Positions 1-8,135 of a DNA stretch of 64,000 nucleotides are shown here, one piece after another. The first letter of the stretch is position 1, and every line of letters starts with the position of its first letter. The DNA is from Alphaproteobacteria bacterium (GTDB taxonomy: Bacteria > Pseudomonadota > Alphaproteobacteria > Caulobacterales > Aquidulcibacteraceae): the NCBI GenBank assembly GCA_016124255.1, contig WGOB01000014.1, forward strand, positions 1 to 64,000. Reading direction: 5' to 3'. Position numbers and translations under genes: made by a program. The notes under the pieces are model-generated. The model did no database searches and was not told the origin of the DNA. It saw nothing but the letters and a program-made list of their open reading frames with translations.

Positions 1-77
1 ATCGCCACGCCCCGATCCCGGATCAGCTTCACCGCCTCAAGCTTGAACTCGCGCGTAAACGCTCTTCGCTGTCCCAT
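1..77 (-). CDS. IS3-family transposase OrfA, N-terminus (partial)
   Basis: Reverse-strand translation MGQRRAFTREFKLEAVKLIRDRGVA, typical IS3 OrfA N-terminus; runs off the window. Confidence 0.75.
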   Translation of the reverse strand, partial: MGQRRAFTREFKLEAVKLIRDRGVA

Positions 78-140
78 GATCGACCTCCGATCCCACCTAA
101 AACACCTAAACCAGGTGTCCGTGAAACCGGCAGCAGCTCA
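1..140 (-). mobile_element. IS3-family insertion sequence, terminal part (truncated by window edge)
   Basis: Reverse strand from 140 reads TGAGCTGCTGCCGGTTTCACGGACACCTGGTTTAGGTGTTTTAGGTGGGA, resembling IS3-family ends, followed by a transposase orfA start. Confidence 0.75.
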
Positions 141-268
141 GGACTGTTCGACGCGAGCAGCGACAAGACAACGTTGCTAAGCGATCTTGTTGGCGTCAGC
201 GCGCTAATTTGTGCGAAGGAGGCAATCGAAACCAACGGCGCAGTTTCCTCACGGGAGTCTCGCCTGCA

Positions 269-670
269 CTACATTGGGGAACGTTGGCCCGCTCCCAGTG
301 ACAAGAGCCCGCCGAGCTCATCGGGGTCGCACTTCAACAGCGCCGATCGACCATCCGCGAGTTGAAGGATCACTAGGTGTGACCGACTACCGCGGCCCAT
401 CACTACTCCTGCTATTAGGCCCACGGGTCCGAGCAGCAAGCCGCCCGCCACCCCCGCCGCCGCCTTGTTGGCGGCCTCGTTGCGCATCTGGTCGGTCACA
501 AGCTGAACCGTGGCGATGTCCTGCTTCTCGACGCGCTCCATTAGAAACGCCAGCTCGACGGGAAGGCTGATTGCGCTGGGGCCCACGAGAAACGTCTTGT
601 GGACCCTCGCGCGTCTGCCCTTCTTCCAGGCTCCGCCCTCGACCGTAATCGGCATCTCGCGCCTCAGCAA
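269..670 (-). CDS. hypothetical protein with Gly/Ala-rich hydrophobic segment
   Basis: 133 aa ORF; AAAGVAGGLLLGPVGLIAGVVMG segment. Confidence 0.5.
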   Translation of the reverse strand: MLRREMPITVEGGAWKKGRRARVHKTFLVGPSAISLPVELAFLMERVEKQDIATVQLVTDQMRNEAANKAAAGVAGGLLLGPVGLIAGVVMGRGSRSHLVILQLADGRSALLKCDPDELGGLLSLGAGQRSPM

Positions 671-740
671 TACCAGTTCGGGTTTATCCTAGTTCGGTAT
701 TAGTTGGAGAGCCGTTTTCTGTCCAGAAGTAGACACTGGC

Positions 741-1007
741 TTGGCGGCGACCCTTCACGACCCGCGCTACAAGGTGCTCGTCTCCGCGCTGGCGAAGGCG
801 CGCCGCGACGCAGGCCTCAGTCAGCAAGCATTGGGCGAGCGGCTCGACCGCCCGCAGAGCTTCGTCGGCAAGGTCGAGACCCGTGAACGCCGCCTCGACG
901 CGCTGGAACTGTTCGACTACCTCGACGCGCTCGGAGTTCCGGCCGGCGATTTCGTCGCCGACCTCGCCCCGCACATCAAACCCAGAGGCCGCCGCCGACG
1001 CTCGTAG
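741..1007 (+). CDS. small XRE-family HTH regulator
   Basis: ALAKARRDAGLSQQALGERLDRPQSFVGKVETRERRLDALEL matches HTH_3. Confidence 0.8.
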   Translation: MAATLHDPRYKVLVSALAKARRDAGLSQQALGERLDRPQSFVGKVETRERRLDALELFDYLDALGVPAGDFVADLAPHIKPRGRRRRS

Positions 1008-1022
1008 CAGCTAGAGCTTCTG

Positions 1023-1292
1023 CTAGTCGCCGAACTTGTATGTACCGCGGCGACCTTGATAGCGTTTGAATTCTTGAGCGAAGAAGTCTCGTGCCTCGGC
1101 GGACTGATTGCGCGGGGAGTAGACGCCCTCGGCACGCGCCGCTGCGTATCGATCGCCTTTCGCTTTGCGCCTTGCCCACGCCAGCGCTCTTCGAAGCGCC
1201 GCCCGCCGTTCCAGTTTGTCCTCCCGGGCGATCCGCTCGGCGGCTTTGAGCACCGCCGCTCGCGTCAGTTGACCGCCCCAGGGATTACGCAT
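1023..1292 (-). CDS. hypothetical protein
   Basis: 89 aa from internal ATG (MRNPWGGQLTRAAVLKAAERIARED...); overlaps upstream ORF by 28 nt. Confidence 0.5.
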   Translation of the reverse strand: MRNPWGGQLTRAAVLKAAERIAREDKLERRAALRRALAWARRKAKGDRYAAARAEGVYSPRNQSAEARDFFAQEFKRYQGRRGTYKFGD

Positions 1293-1768
1293 CGTCCTCC
1301 TCGCGTGCTTCCGCCCCCGAACATCTGGGCTGCGAACTGGAAGTTCCGACAGGTGAGGAAGTCGGGGCCGCGATCCGGGAAGAGCCGCCTCGCTGCCGCG
1401 TCGTCGAAGGCGATCCTCTCGCCGTTGATCACCTTGAGGTCGGCGCCTGTGTGGAGTTCGCGTTCGCAGGTCGATCCCGCCTTGGCCCGGATCGCGAGGT
1501 GGAAGTTGTCGACCCAATTGTGAGGCTTCGCCACGCCGCAGATGTAGATGATCGAGTCAGGTAGCGCCGGTATCGAACACTCCCCGCCCTCGGAGAGCGC
1601 CTTGCTCACCGCCGGGATCGGACTTCCCTTCAAGCAGCTGTAGCAGTGGGCGTTCGAGTTGAACCCGGTGACTCGTCTGGCCCAGAAGTATCGAAATCCA
1701 AGGGGGCCAGGGCTGACTAGAATTTTTACTTCGATCCTCTCTGCTCGAATTTTTTTCGAAGTCATCAC
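1265..1768 (-). CDS. hypothetical protein
   Basis: 167 aa ORF, non-repetitive composition; start uncertain. Confidence 0.45.
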   Translation of the reverse strand: MMTSKKIRAERIEVKILVSPGPLGFRYFWARRVTGFNSNAHCYSCLKGSPIPAVSKALSEGGECSIPALPDSIIYICGVAKPHNWVDNFHLAIRAKAGSTCERELHTGADLKVINGERIAFDDAAARRLFPDRGPDFLTCRNFQFAAQMFGGGSTRGGRCVIPGAVN

Positions 1769-2117
1769 AAACTATCCTACAAAAATTTCCCGCAGCGGCA
1801 AGAATTTTTTCCAATAATGCATTGATTAATAAGAAGTTTTTTTGTAGCTGAACGCTAGGTGAGCAGCTCTTGGTTGGCCTCGGTCGATGTGTGCAACGCC
1901 TGATGCACATCGTGACAAACTAACGCTCGATGCACCGCTTCGCGTGACTTTGGCGTGACCGCGGCACACGATCGATCTCGTTGAAAGTCAATCGCTTCAT
2001 CGATCGATGCCTGCGAAAACGCAGAGCGTTGTGTGCAGCATGCCGATCGTCACGATTGAGCGGCAGCGTGGACCGAATATCGATCGAGCCAGCGATCGCA
2101 TGTGCGGCCCTCATATC

Positions 2118-2498
2118 TCAGTCAAGGACCTGTTCAGGAGGGCAACCTCGGTCACCGCCGATGATCGCGCGTGTCACGCCGACCCAGTCCCTGACTTCCC
2201 CATCCCGGATGAGAAGCGCGTGGGTGCGCCATCCCTGATAGCCGCCTGCTCGGTTGCGGGCATTGAAGGTCACGCAGACCTGGTATCCGAGACCCTCGTA
2301 ATGGTTATCCCACTCCACGGGCATCGGTTGAGAGATCGCCCGATACCTGACGCTCTCCGGGTCGACTAACTCTAACTCATAGTGCTCGCGAACGATCCGC
2401 TCGTGGTCGGCGGGGAATTCGCCATACTCTGGCGCGGTCTGCGCTGCGGCGACGCCGCCCAGCAGAAGCGCCAGCGTCGCAATGAACCCCTTCCACAT
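2118..2498 (-). CDS. hypothetical exported protein
   Basis: Signal peptide MWKGFIATLALLLGGVAAAQ; GGGGG SD-like before ATG at 2498. Confidence 0.65.
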   Translation of the reverse strand: MWKGFIATLALLLGGVAAAQTAPEYGEFPADHERIVREHYELELVDPESVRYRAISQPMPVEWDNHYEGLGYQVCVTFNARNRAGGYQGWRTHALLIRDGEVRDWVGVTRAIIGGDRGCPPEQVLD

Positions 2499-2512
2499 AG
2501 TCAACCCCCAAG

Positions 2513-2529
2513 TATACGAATATCGTATA
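2513..2529. promoter_or_regulatory. inverted repeat TATACGA-ATA-TCGTATA, candidate operator
   Basis: Perfect 7-bp arms in the divergent region between 2498(-) and 2578(+). Confidence 0.6.
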
Positions 2530-2577
2530 TTCCAAGACAGTATTTAGGCAAGGCCGCCAATCTGACGGCGGGCCGGA

Positions 2578-2835
2578 ATGCCGCGATCCGTTTTCACGGA
2601 TGCCTATGGGATACTGCTTAAGGCGCTGATCGCTGCGCGAAAGCGCGCGGGCGTTTCACAGGTCGAACTCTCTGAGCGCTTGGGCAAGCCGCAGCCGTTC
2701 ATCAGCAAGATTGAGCGGGGCGTGCGCCGCATCGACGTGATCGAGTTCGTGGTCATTGCCCGTGCTCTTGACCTAGATCCGGTCAACTTCCTCGGCTCTG
2801 TGGTTCGGAAGTTGCCGGCCTCAATCGACATATGA
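2578..2835 (+). CDS. small XRE-family HTH regulator (paralogue of 741..1007)
   Basis: ALIAARKRAGVSQVELSERLGKPQPFISKIERGVRRIDVIEF. Confidence 0.82.
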   Translation: MPRSVFTDAYGILLKALIAARKRAGVSQVELSERLGKPQPFISKIERGVRRIDVIEFVVIARALDLDPVNFLGSVVRKLPASIDI

Positions 2836-2845
2836 AGCACGGCGT

Positions 2846-2869
2846 ACCTGTGCAGGCGCCTGCACAGGT
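2846..2869. repeat. 24-bp perfect palindrome ACCTGTGCAGGCGCCTGCACAGGT
   Basis: Equals its own reverse complement; lies between convergent genes. Confidence 0.9.
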
Positions 2870-2904
2870 GCTGGCATTGCAGGTGCCTGCAGCTTCGTGA
2901 TGCA

Positions 2905-3750
2905 TCAAGCCGCGGCACGAGACGGCGGCCAGTGTTCGGTGATCGATACGCCCGCCTTGTCGAGGGTTCGCTCCACCTTCGATTTCGAGACGCCCATCGC
3001 GGCCGCGAGCCGGCGGAATGAGACTCGCTCGCCAGCGGCCGCGAGACAATCAGCGGCCCGGACCACGTCCTCAGCGCTGATGTCCCGCACGGCGCGCGTT
3101 GCGGCGTCTGAGACGGGCGCGGAGCGCGCATCTGAGACAGGCGCAGGCAATGCCCCGGTTGCCATCGCCGCGGCCGCTGCGACGGCCAGCGCGGCGCTTC
3201 TCGGCCGGCCGCGAGACTGGTCCAGCCGCTCGACTTTGCCGCGCTCGGCGCGTCCCACCGCGACAGGCGCAGCGCTTGTCCCGCCAAGCACCCAAAAGGT
3301 CAGTGGCTCCACGAAGGCGATGGCCACACAGATCGCCATCATCAGCGCCGCCGGCCCGTCGACATCTTCTAACGAGCGAACCGGGACATAGACGCGGCCC
3401 TCCGCCGTCGCGGCTGCAGCCTGCGTCACGTCCCAGAAATGGTGAAGCCCGTACGCGCTCCAACCGCCGCACACGATCATCAGGATAAGACACAGCGCGC
3501 GGTCGCGGCCTTCGCGGCGTCTCGCCTGGTGAGACAGGTTGAGGCTGCAGAACTGCGAGATGGCGCACAGCGCCGCCAATGCGACGCCGCCGGCGGATGC
3601 GACGGTGAAACCGCCCCAAACGTCATAGGCCGTGAAGAAACCATAGGCGCTGCACGCGGCGACAATGGCGGACAATCCGATGAAACACAGGCGCGACCAG
3701 AAGTCGGCACGATGTGCGGCGTCAGAGATGCTGGTGACCCAACGAAACAT
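2905..3750 (-). CDS. multi-pass membrane protein with C-terminal HTH-like region
   Basis: About 4 hydrophobic segments, then DISAEDVVRAADCLAAAGERVSFRRLAAAMGVSKSKVERTLDKAGV. Confidence 0.65.
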   Translation of the reverse strand: MFRWVTSISDAAHRADFWSRLCFIGLSAIVAACSAYGFFTAYDVWGGFTVASAGGVALAALCAISQFCSLNLSHQARRREGRDRALCLILMIVCGGWSAYGLHHFWDVTQAAAATAEGRVYVPVRSLEDVDGPAALMMAICVAIAFVEPLTFWVLGGTSAAPVAVGRAERGKVERLDQSRGRPRSAALAVAAAAAMATGALPAPVSDARSAPVSDAATRAVRDISAEDVVRAADCLAAAGERVSFRRLAAAMGVSKSKVERTLDKAGVSITEHWPPSRAAA

Positions 3751-3775
3751 GCGAGTAGACTCGTTGCTTCCGAGT

Positions 3776-5056
3776 TCACGAGACGTTAAGAGCGGTCGGC
3801 GATTTCCGCCGATGATTAGATATTGGAGCTGTGATCACCTCGATCAGAAGCGTTGCCCATGCTTCGAGCGCGGCCCGCTTTTCCTTGTCGTAGGCGTGTC
3901 GATTGTAGACGCGGGTCACCGCCGATCCTTCAGAGGCGTGGCCGAGTACCGCGGAGATGATGTGGGGCGGCATCGCGATGCGCTCGGACGCCATGTAGGT
4001 CGCCATCGTGCGGCGTAGGTCGTGTGGTGTCGCACGGCGAATGCCAGCGGCGCGCACGATCTCTTGCATCGCGCGGGTAAGACTCATCCGTTCCATGTGC
4101 CTGCACTCGTGCCTTGAGTTTGGAAAGGCGTGGCCTTCCCAAGTTTCAGGCGGCCCACCAAATGCCATCCCTAGCAACCATAGGGCCGTTGGAGACAGGG
4201 GGACGGTATGCACCCGTTTGCCCTTGAAACGGCTGGCAGGAATGGTCCAGACGCGACCAGGGACATCAATCTCGTCCGCGTGAAGGCCGATGATCTCAAT
4301 TCCTCTAACTCCGGTCACAAGGGCCAGCCTTATCGCGACGCACAGCCTGGCAGAAACCTGCAAATCCGAGCCCGGCTCATCATCCACGGCCCTCCATAGA
4401 ATTCGCAGCTCATCGTCGTTAAGGATGCGGTCGCGGCTTCCCTCCTTGTAGAGATTGCCCATCCGCGCGATGGGGGAGGCGAGCATGAGTTCGTCGTCAA
4501 CCGCGACGTTGAGCATGTGTCGGATGAGACCAAGTGCGCGATTTGCGGTCGTAGGCCCTGTCGCGCCAATTTCTCTCAGCGCGGCGCGCACCGTGCCGCG
4601 GTCTATCTCGCCCAGTCGGAGGAAACCGATCCTCGGTTCCACCAGCCGCCTCCATACCCAGCGTTGATACTTCTGAGTGCTCGACCGCTTTGCGGGCATT
4701 ACGTCGCGATCGTACACGTTCCATAGATCGACTAGGGTCTGCGGTTTCTCAGCTCTGGGTTTTCGCGCAGTGCGCCGTGCGATCTGACGTTCACGAGCGG
4801 GATCGCGACCCTCGACAACCCCAACGGCGGCCTTGGCCGCTCTCTCTCGCGCGTCCGCGAGGCCAACGCTTGGAAAGCGCCCAAGGCCAAGTTTGGCGCG
4901 TGAGCCGTCAGGACGCGTGTAGCGGAAGAACCAGGACTTCACGCCGGCGGCGCTTACCCTAAGGTAGAGCCCGCGAGTGTAATCGTCGGAGATTTGGGTG
5001 GGTCGCCCATCTTCGCCGGCCACGCCTTCTATGAAACGTGTTGTGAGCTTGGCCAT
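3776..5056 (-). CDS. tyrosine recombinase/integrase (DUF4102-like N-terminus)
   Basis: MAKLTTRFIEGV...GLYLRVSAAGVKSWFFRYTRPDGSRAKLGLGRFPSVGLADARERA; catalytic TGVRGIEI...PHDLRRTMAT...VLGHAS...VTRVYNRH. Confidence 0.9.
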   Translation of the reverse strand: MAKLTTRFIEGVAGEDGRPTQISDDYTRGLYLRVSAAGVKSWFFRYTRPDGSRAKLGLGRFPSVGLADARERAAKAAVGVVEGRDPARERQIARRTARKPRAEKPQTLVDLWNVYDRDVMPAKRSSTQKYQRWVWRRLVEPRIGFLRLGEIDRGTVRAALREIGATGPTTANRALGLIRHMLNVAVDDELMLASPIARMGNLYKEGSRDRILNDDELRILWRAVDDEPGSDLQVSARLCVAIRLALVTGVRGIEIIGLHADEIDVPGRVWTIPASRFKGKRVHTVPLSPTALWLLGMAFGGPPETWEGHAFPNSRHECRHMERMSLTRAMQEIVRAAGIRRATPHDLRRTMATYMASERIAMPPHIISAVLGHASEGSAVTRVYNRHAYDKEKRAALEAWATLLIEVITAPISNHRRKSPTALNVS

Positions 5057-5240
5057 CACAGCCCTCGCGCGCCGGTTTGCGGCAGCCCCGCTCGGGGCCG
5101 TTTCGGGGCCGCAGAATGCGCGACTTGAAGAAACAACATGAGCCCGCATGCAACGGCTTAACCCCAAATGGCAAGCGCGTTCAGGCCCTTGAAAACCAAA
5201 TGAAACCGAACGAAGCTAGTTGAAACGGGCGAGGGCGTTT

Positions 5241-5285
5241 TTCCCAAGCTGAATGTCGGGGGTTCGATTCCCCCCGCCCGCTCCA
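5241..5285 (+). other. 3' half of tRNA-Gly(CCC): probable attachment site remnant
   Basis: TTCCCAAGCTGAATGTCGGGGGTTCGATTCCCCCCGCCCGCTCCA: anticodon loop, T-arm and CCA present; no matching 5' acceptor/D-arm upstream. Confidence 0.8.
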
Positions 5286-5332
5286 GATTGGCGCTGAGAT
5301 CGGCGCTTCCGCCGACGGCCGAGCAGAGGAGA

Positions 5333-6178
5333 GTGCGCGTGGCGGAGTCGGATCTTATCCTTGTGGACGCTCCCCGCCCGTTGGTGCGCCGCATCACGCT
5401 CAACCGCCCTGAGAAGCGCAACGCGCTGTCGAACCGGCTCCGCGCCGACCTCATCGCGGCGCTCGAGGCGGCGGACCGCGATGCGGACGTGCGCGTGACG
5501 ATCATCCGCGGCGCCGGCGCGTGCTTTTCGGCAGGCTACGATCTCTCGCGCGAAGGCGCGCGCGAGCCGCTGCCGTTTCACACCGCCGGGGGACCGGGAC
5601 AATGGGCGCGGCATGTCGTGGAATCCTGTTTCCGCATCTGGGACCTTGCCAAGCCGGTGATCGCGCAAGTGCATGGCTGGTGTCTGGCCGGCGGGTCGGA
5701 ACTCGCTGCGGCGTGCGACCTCGTCTACGTCGCGGAGGACGCGCAGATCGGCTACCCGCCGGTGCGGATGATGAGCCCGCCGGACAATCAGTTTCACGCG
5801 TGGTTCTGCGGTTTGCGACCGGCGATGGAGATGATGCTCACGGGCGACGCGATGGACGGGCGCGAGGCCGTGCGCGTCGGGTTCGCCAATCGGGCGTTTC
5901 CCGCGGACAGTCTCGACCAAGAGACAGTGTCGATTGCAGAGCGCATCGCCAAGATTCCCACCGATGTGCAACAGATGAACAAGCGCTCCGTGCATCGCGC
6001 GATGGAGATCATGGGCTTGCGCGCCGCGGTCCGCGCCGGTGCGGAGATCCAGGCGCTGGCTCTGACGACGGACACGTCGCGCGCGATGTTCGATACATTC
6101 CGCCAGGGCGTCACCAAGGCGCTCGACGCACGCGACGGAGCGTTCGACGATTACCGCACCCGGAAGCCGCCGACCTGA
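5333..6178 (+). CDS. enoyl-CoA hydratase/isomerase family protein
   Basis: ITLNRPEKRNALS...GAGACFSAGYDLS...VHGWCLAGGSELAAACDLVYVAEDAQIGYP; GTG start after GAGGAGA. Confidence 0.88.
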   Translation: MRVAESDLILVDAPRPLVRRITLNRPEKRNALSNRLRADLIAALEAADRDADVRVTIIRGAGACFSAGYDLSREGAREPLPFHTAGGPGQWARHVVESCFRIWDLAKPVIAQVHGWCLAGGSELAAACDLVYVAEDAQIGYPPVRMMSPPDNQFHAWFCGLRPAMEMMLTGDAMDGREAVRVGFANRAFPADSLDQETVSIAERIAKIPTDVQQMNKRSVHRAMEIMGLRAAVRAGAEIQALALTTDTSRAMFDTFRQGVTKALDARDGAFDDYRTRKPPT

Positions 6179-6266
6179 GGCGCTTATCTTCGGCGCAGTG
6201 AGCGGGCCGATCAGGTCCGGCCTTTGGCCGCTTCCGTTTGCTGCAGCGGTGCTATAAGCCACGCTC

Positions 6267-8000
6267 ATGTGCGGCATAGCGGGGGTGATGGCGAAGGCGC
6301 CGGGCGCGGGGTTCGCGCCGCCGCTCGACGCGCTGATGGAGGCGCTCGCACATCGCGGCCCAGACGGGCGCGGCAGCTTCAAAGATCACGCGGTCGGGCT
6401 TGCGCATGTGCGGCTCTCGATCATCGATCTCGCCGGCGGCGCCCAACCGCTGCGGTCGATGCGCGGCAATTTGATCATCGCGAACGGCGAAATCTACAAT
6501 TATCCGGACATCCGCGCCGCGCTTGGCGAGGCCGCGTTCACGACCCACTCCGATTCCGAGGGCGCGCTGGCGCTCTATGAGAAATACGGCGAAGACTTCG
6601 CGTCGCGGCTACGCGGCATGTATGCGATCGCGATCTACGACCCAGCGGAGGAGATGCTGATCCTTCACCGCGATCCGTTCGGCATCAAGCCGCTCTACAT
6701 CGCCGAGACCGCGGAGCATTTCCTGTTCGCCAGCGAGGCGCAGTCATTCTTCCGCGCGGGCCTCATTCCGGCGGCGGTGCGCGCGGAGGGCGCGTTCGAG
6801 CTTCTGCAGCTGAAGTTCACCGCCGGTCGCGAGACGGTGTTCGCCGACATCGAGCGCGTGCTGCCGGGCGAGACGCTGTTCGTCAAGCGCGGGAGGATCG
6901 TCAAGCGCGCGCGCATCAATCCGTGGGTGGCGGGCGCAGCGCCCGCAAGCGGCGTTGCGGACGGCCTCGCGCGGCTCGATGCGGAGCTCGTCGAGAGCGT
7001 CAAGGCGCACACGCTGTCGGACGTGCCGTACGGCGTCTTTCTGTCCGGCGGCGTCGATTCCTGCAGCGTGATCGCGGCGATGATGCGGCTCAAGATCACC
7101 GACTTTCCCTGCTACACCGTGCGCTTTCCCAATTCCTCTTTGTACGACGAGACCGATACCGCACGCGCCGCGGCGCGCGCCGCCGGCGCTCGTCACATCG
7201 AGGTCGAGATCAGCGAAGCGGACTTCTGGGCCGTGATGCCGCGTGTGGCCGCGCACATGGACGATCCCGCGATGGATCCGGTGATGATCCCGTCCGCCAT
7301 CCTGGCGCGGCGTGCTGCAGAGGACGTGAAGGTGGTGCTGTGCGGCAATGGCGGCGACGAGGTGTTCGCCGGTTATCGCCGCTATGAGCGCGCGGCGCTG
7401 CCCGGGTTCCTGCGCAAGAAGGCGCTGCGCGCCAAGGGGCAGTTCGACGGTTCGGGGTTGCTGAACGACGCAGGCGACTGGCGGGCCAATTTCGCAGCGA
7501 GCGAAACAGAGGCCGCTGCGCACGCGAAAACGCTGCTGCAGAAGCTGCAGGCGACGGACTGCGCGGATTTCCTGCCGCACTATCTCCTCAGCACGCTCGA
7601 CCGCAGCCTCATGGCGCACGGCGTGGAAGGGCGCACGCCGCTGCTCGACATGAAGCTCTCGCCGTTCGGCTTCAACTTGCCCGACGGGCTGAAGCTCAAA
7701 CAACTCAAGGGAAAATGGCTGCTGCGCAAGTGGCTTGAGGGGGCTTTGCCGGCGGCGCGGCCGTTCGCCAAGAAGCGCGGCTTCTCCGTGCCGACCGAGG
7801 AATGGATCGCCAAGTGCGCCCCGGCGCTGGCCGATTTCGTTTGCGATCAGTCTGGCGTGCACGAGCGCTTCAACATCCCTGCGGTGCAGGCATTGTTCAC
7901 TGACGCGACCCATGCGCATGCGCATCTGCGCTGGCCGGTGCTGTTCTACGCGCTCTGGCACGAGGGCGTTGTGCGCGGCAATCGCGGGCTGACGCTCTAA
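6267..8000 (+). CDS. asnB: asparagine synthase (glutamine-hydrolysing)
   Basis: MCGIAGVMA N-terminal nucleophile; ALAHRGPDG; GVFLSGGVDS PP-loop. Confidence 0.92.
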   Translation: MCGIAGVMAKAPGAGFAPPLDALMEALAHRGPDGRGSFKDHAVGLAHVRLSIIDLAGGAQPLRSMRGNLIIANGEIYNYPDIRAALGEAAFTTHSDSEGALALYEKYGEDFASRLRGMYAIAIYDPAEEMLILHRDPFGIKPLYIAETAEHFLFASEAQSFFRAGLIPAAVRAEGAFELLQLKFTAGRETVFADIERVLPGETLFVKRGRIVKRARINPWVAGAAPASGVADGLARLDAELVESVKAHTLSDVPYGVFLSGGVDSCSVIAAMMRLKITDFPCYTVRFPNSSLYDETDTARAAARAAGARHIEVEISEADFWAVMPRVAAHMDDPAMDPVMIPSAILARRAAEDVKVVLCGNGGDEVFAGYRRYERAALPGFLRKKALRAKGQFDGSGLLNDAGDWRANFAASETEAAAHAKTLLQKLQATDCADFLPHYLLSTLDRSLMAHGVEGRTPLLDMKLSPFGFNLPDGLKLKQLKGKWLLRKWLEGALPAARPFAKKRGFSVPTEEWIAKCAPALADFVCDQSGVHERFNIPAVQALFTDATHAHAHLRWPVLFYALWHEGVVRGNRGLTL

Positions 8001-8005
8001 TTGAA

Positions 8006-8114
8006 CCGTCATTCCGGGGCTTGCGCAGCAAGAACCCGGAACCCTGGGGGCAAACGCACAGCGCGAAAATCTCCTGGGTTCCGGGTCTCCGCTGCGCTTC
8101 GCCCGGAATGACGG
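8006..8114. repeat. palindromic intergenic element (CCGTCATTCCGGG ... CCCGGAATGACGG)
   Basis: Complementary ends plus internal AACCCGGAACCC/GGGTTCCGGGT. Confidence 0.7.
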
Positions 8115-8135
8115 AGGTTGTTTGTGGAATTGCGG

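Noticed and set aside
4164-4179. 16-mer GCCATCCCTAGCAACC shared with 29143..29158
   Set aside because: One copy is inside the integrase gene; one chance 16-mer pair is expected in a window this size.
5158-6382. Minus-strand ORFs 5158..5505 and 5216..6382 (GGIEPPTFSLG..., GGNRTPDIQLGKN...)
   Set aside because: Translation artefacts of the tRNA-Gly 3' sequence and antisense of the enoyl-CoA hydratase.
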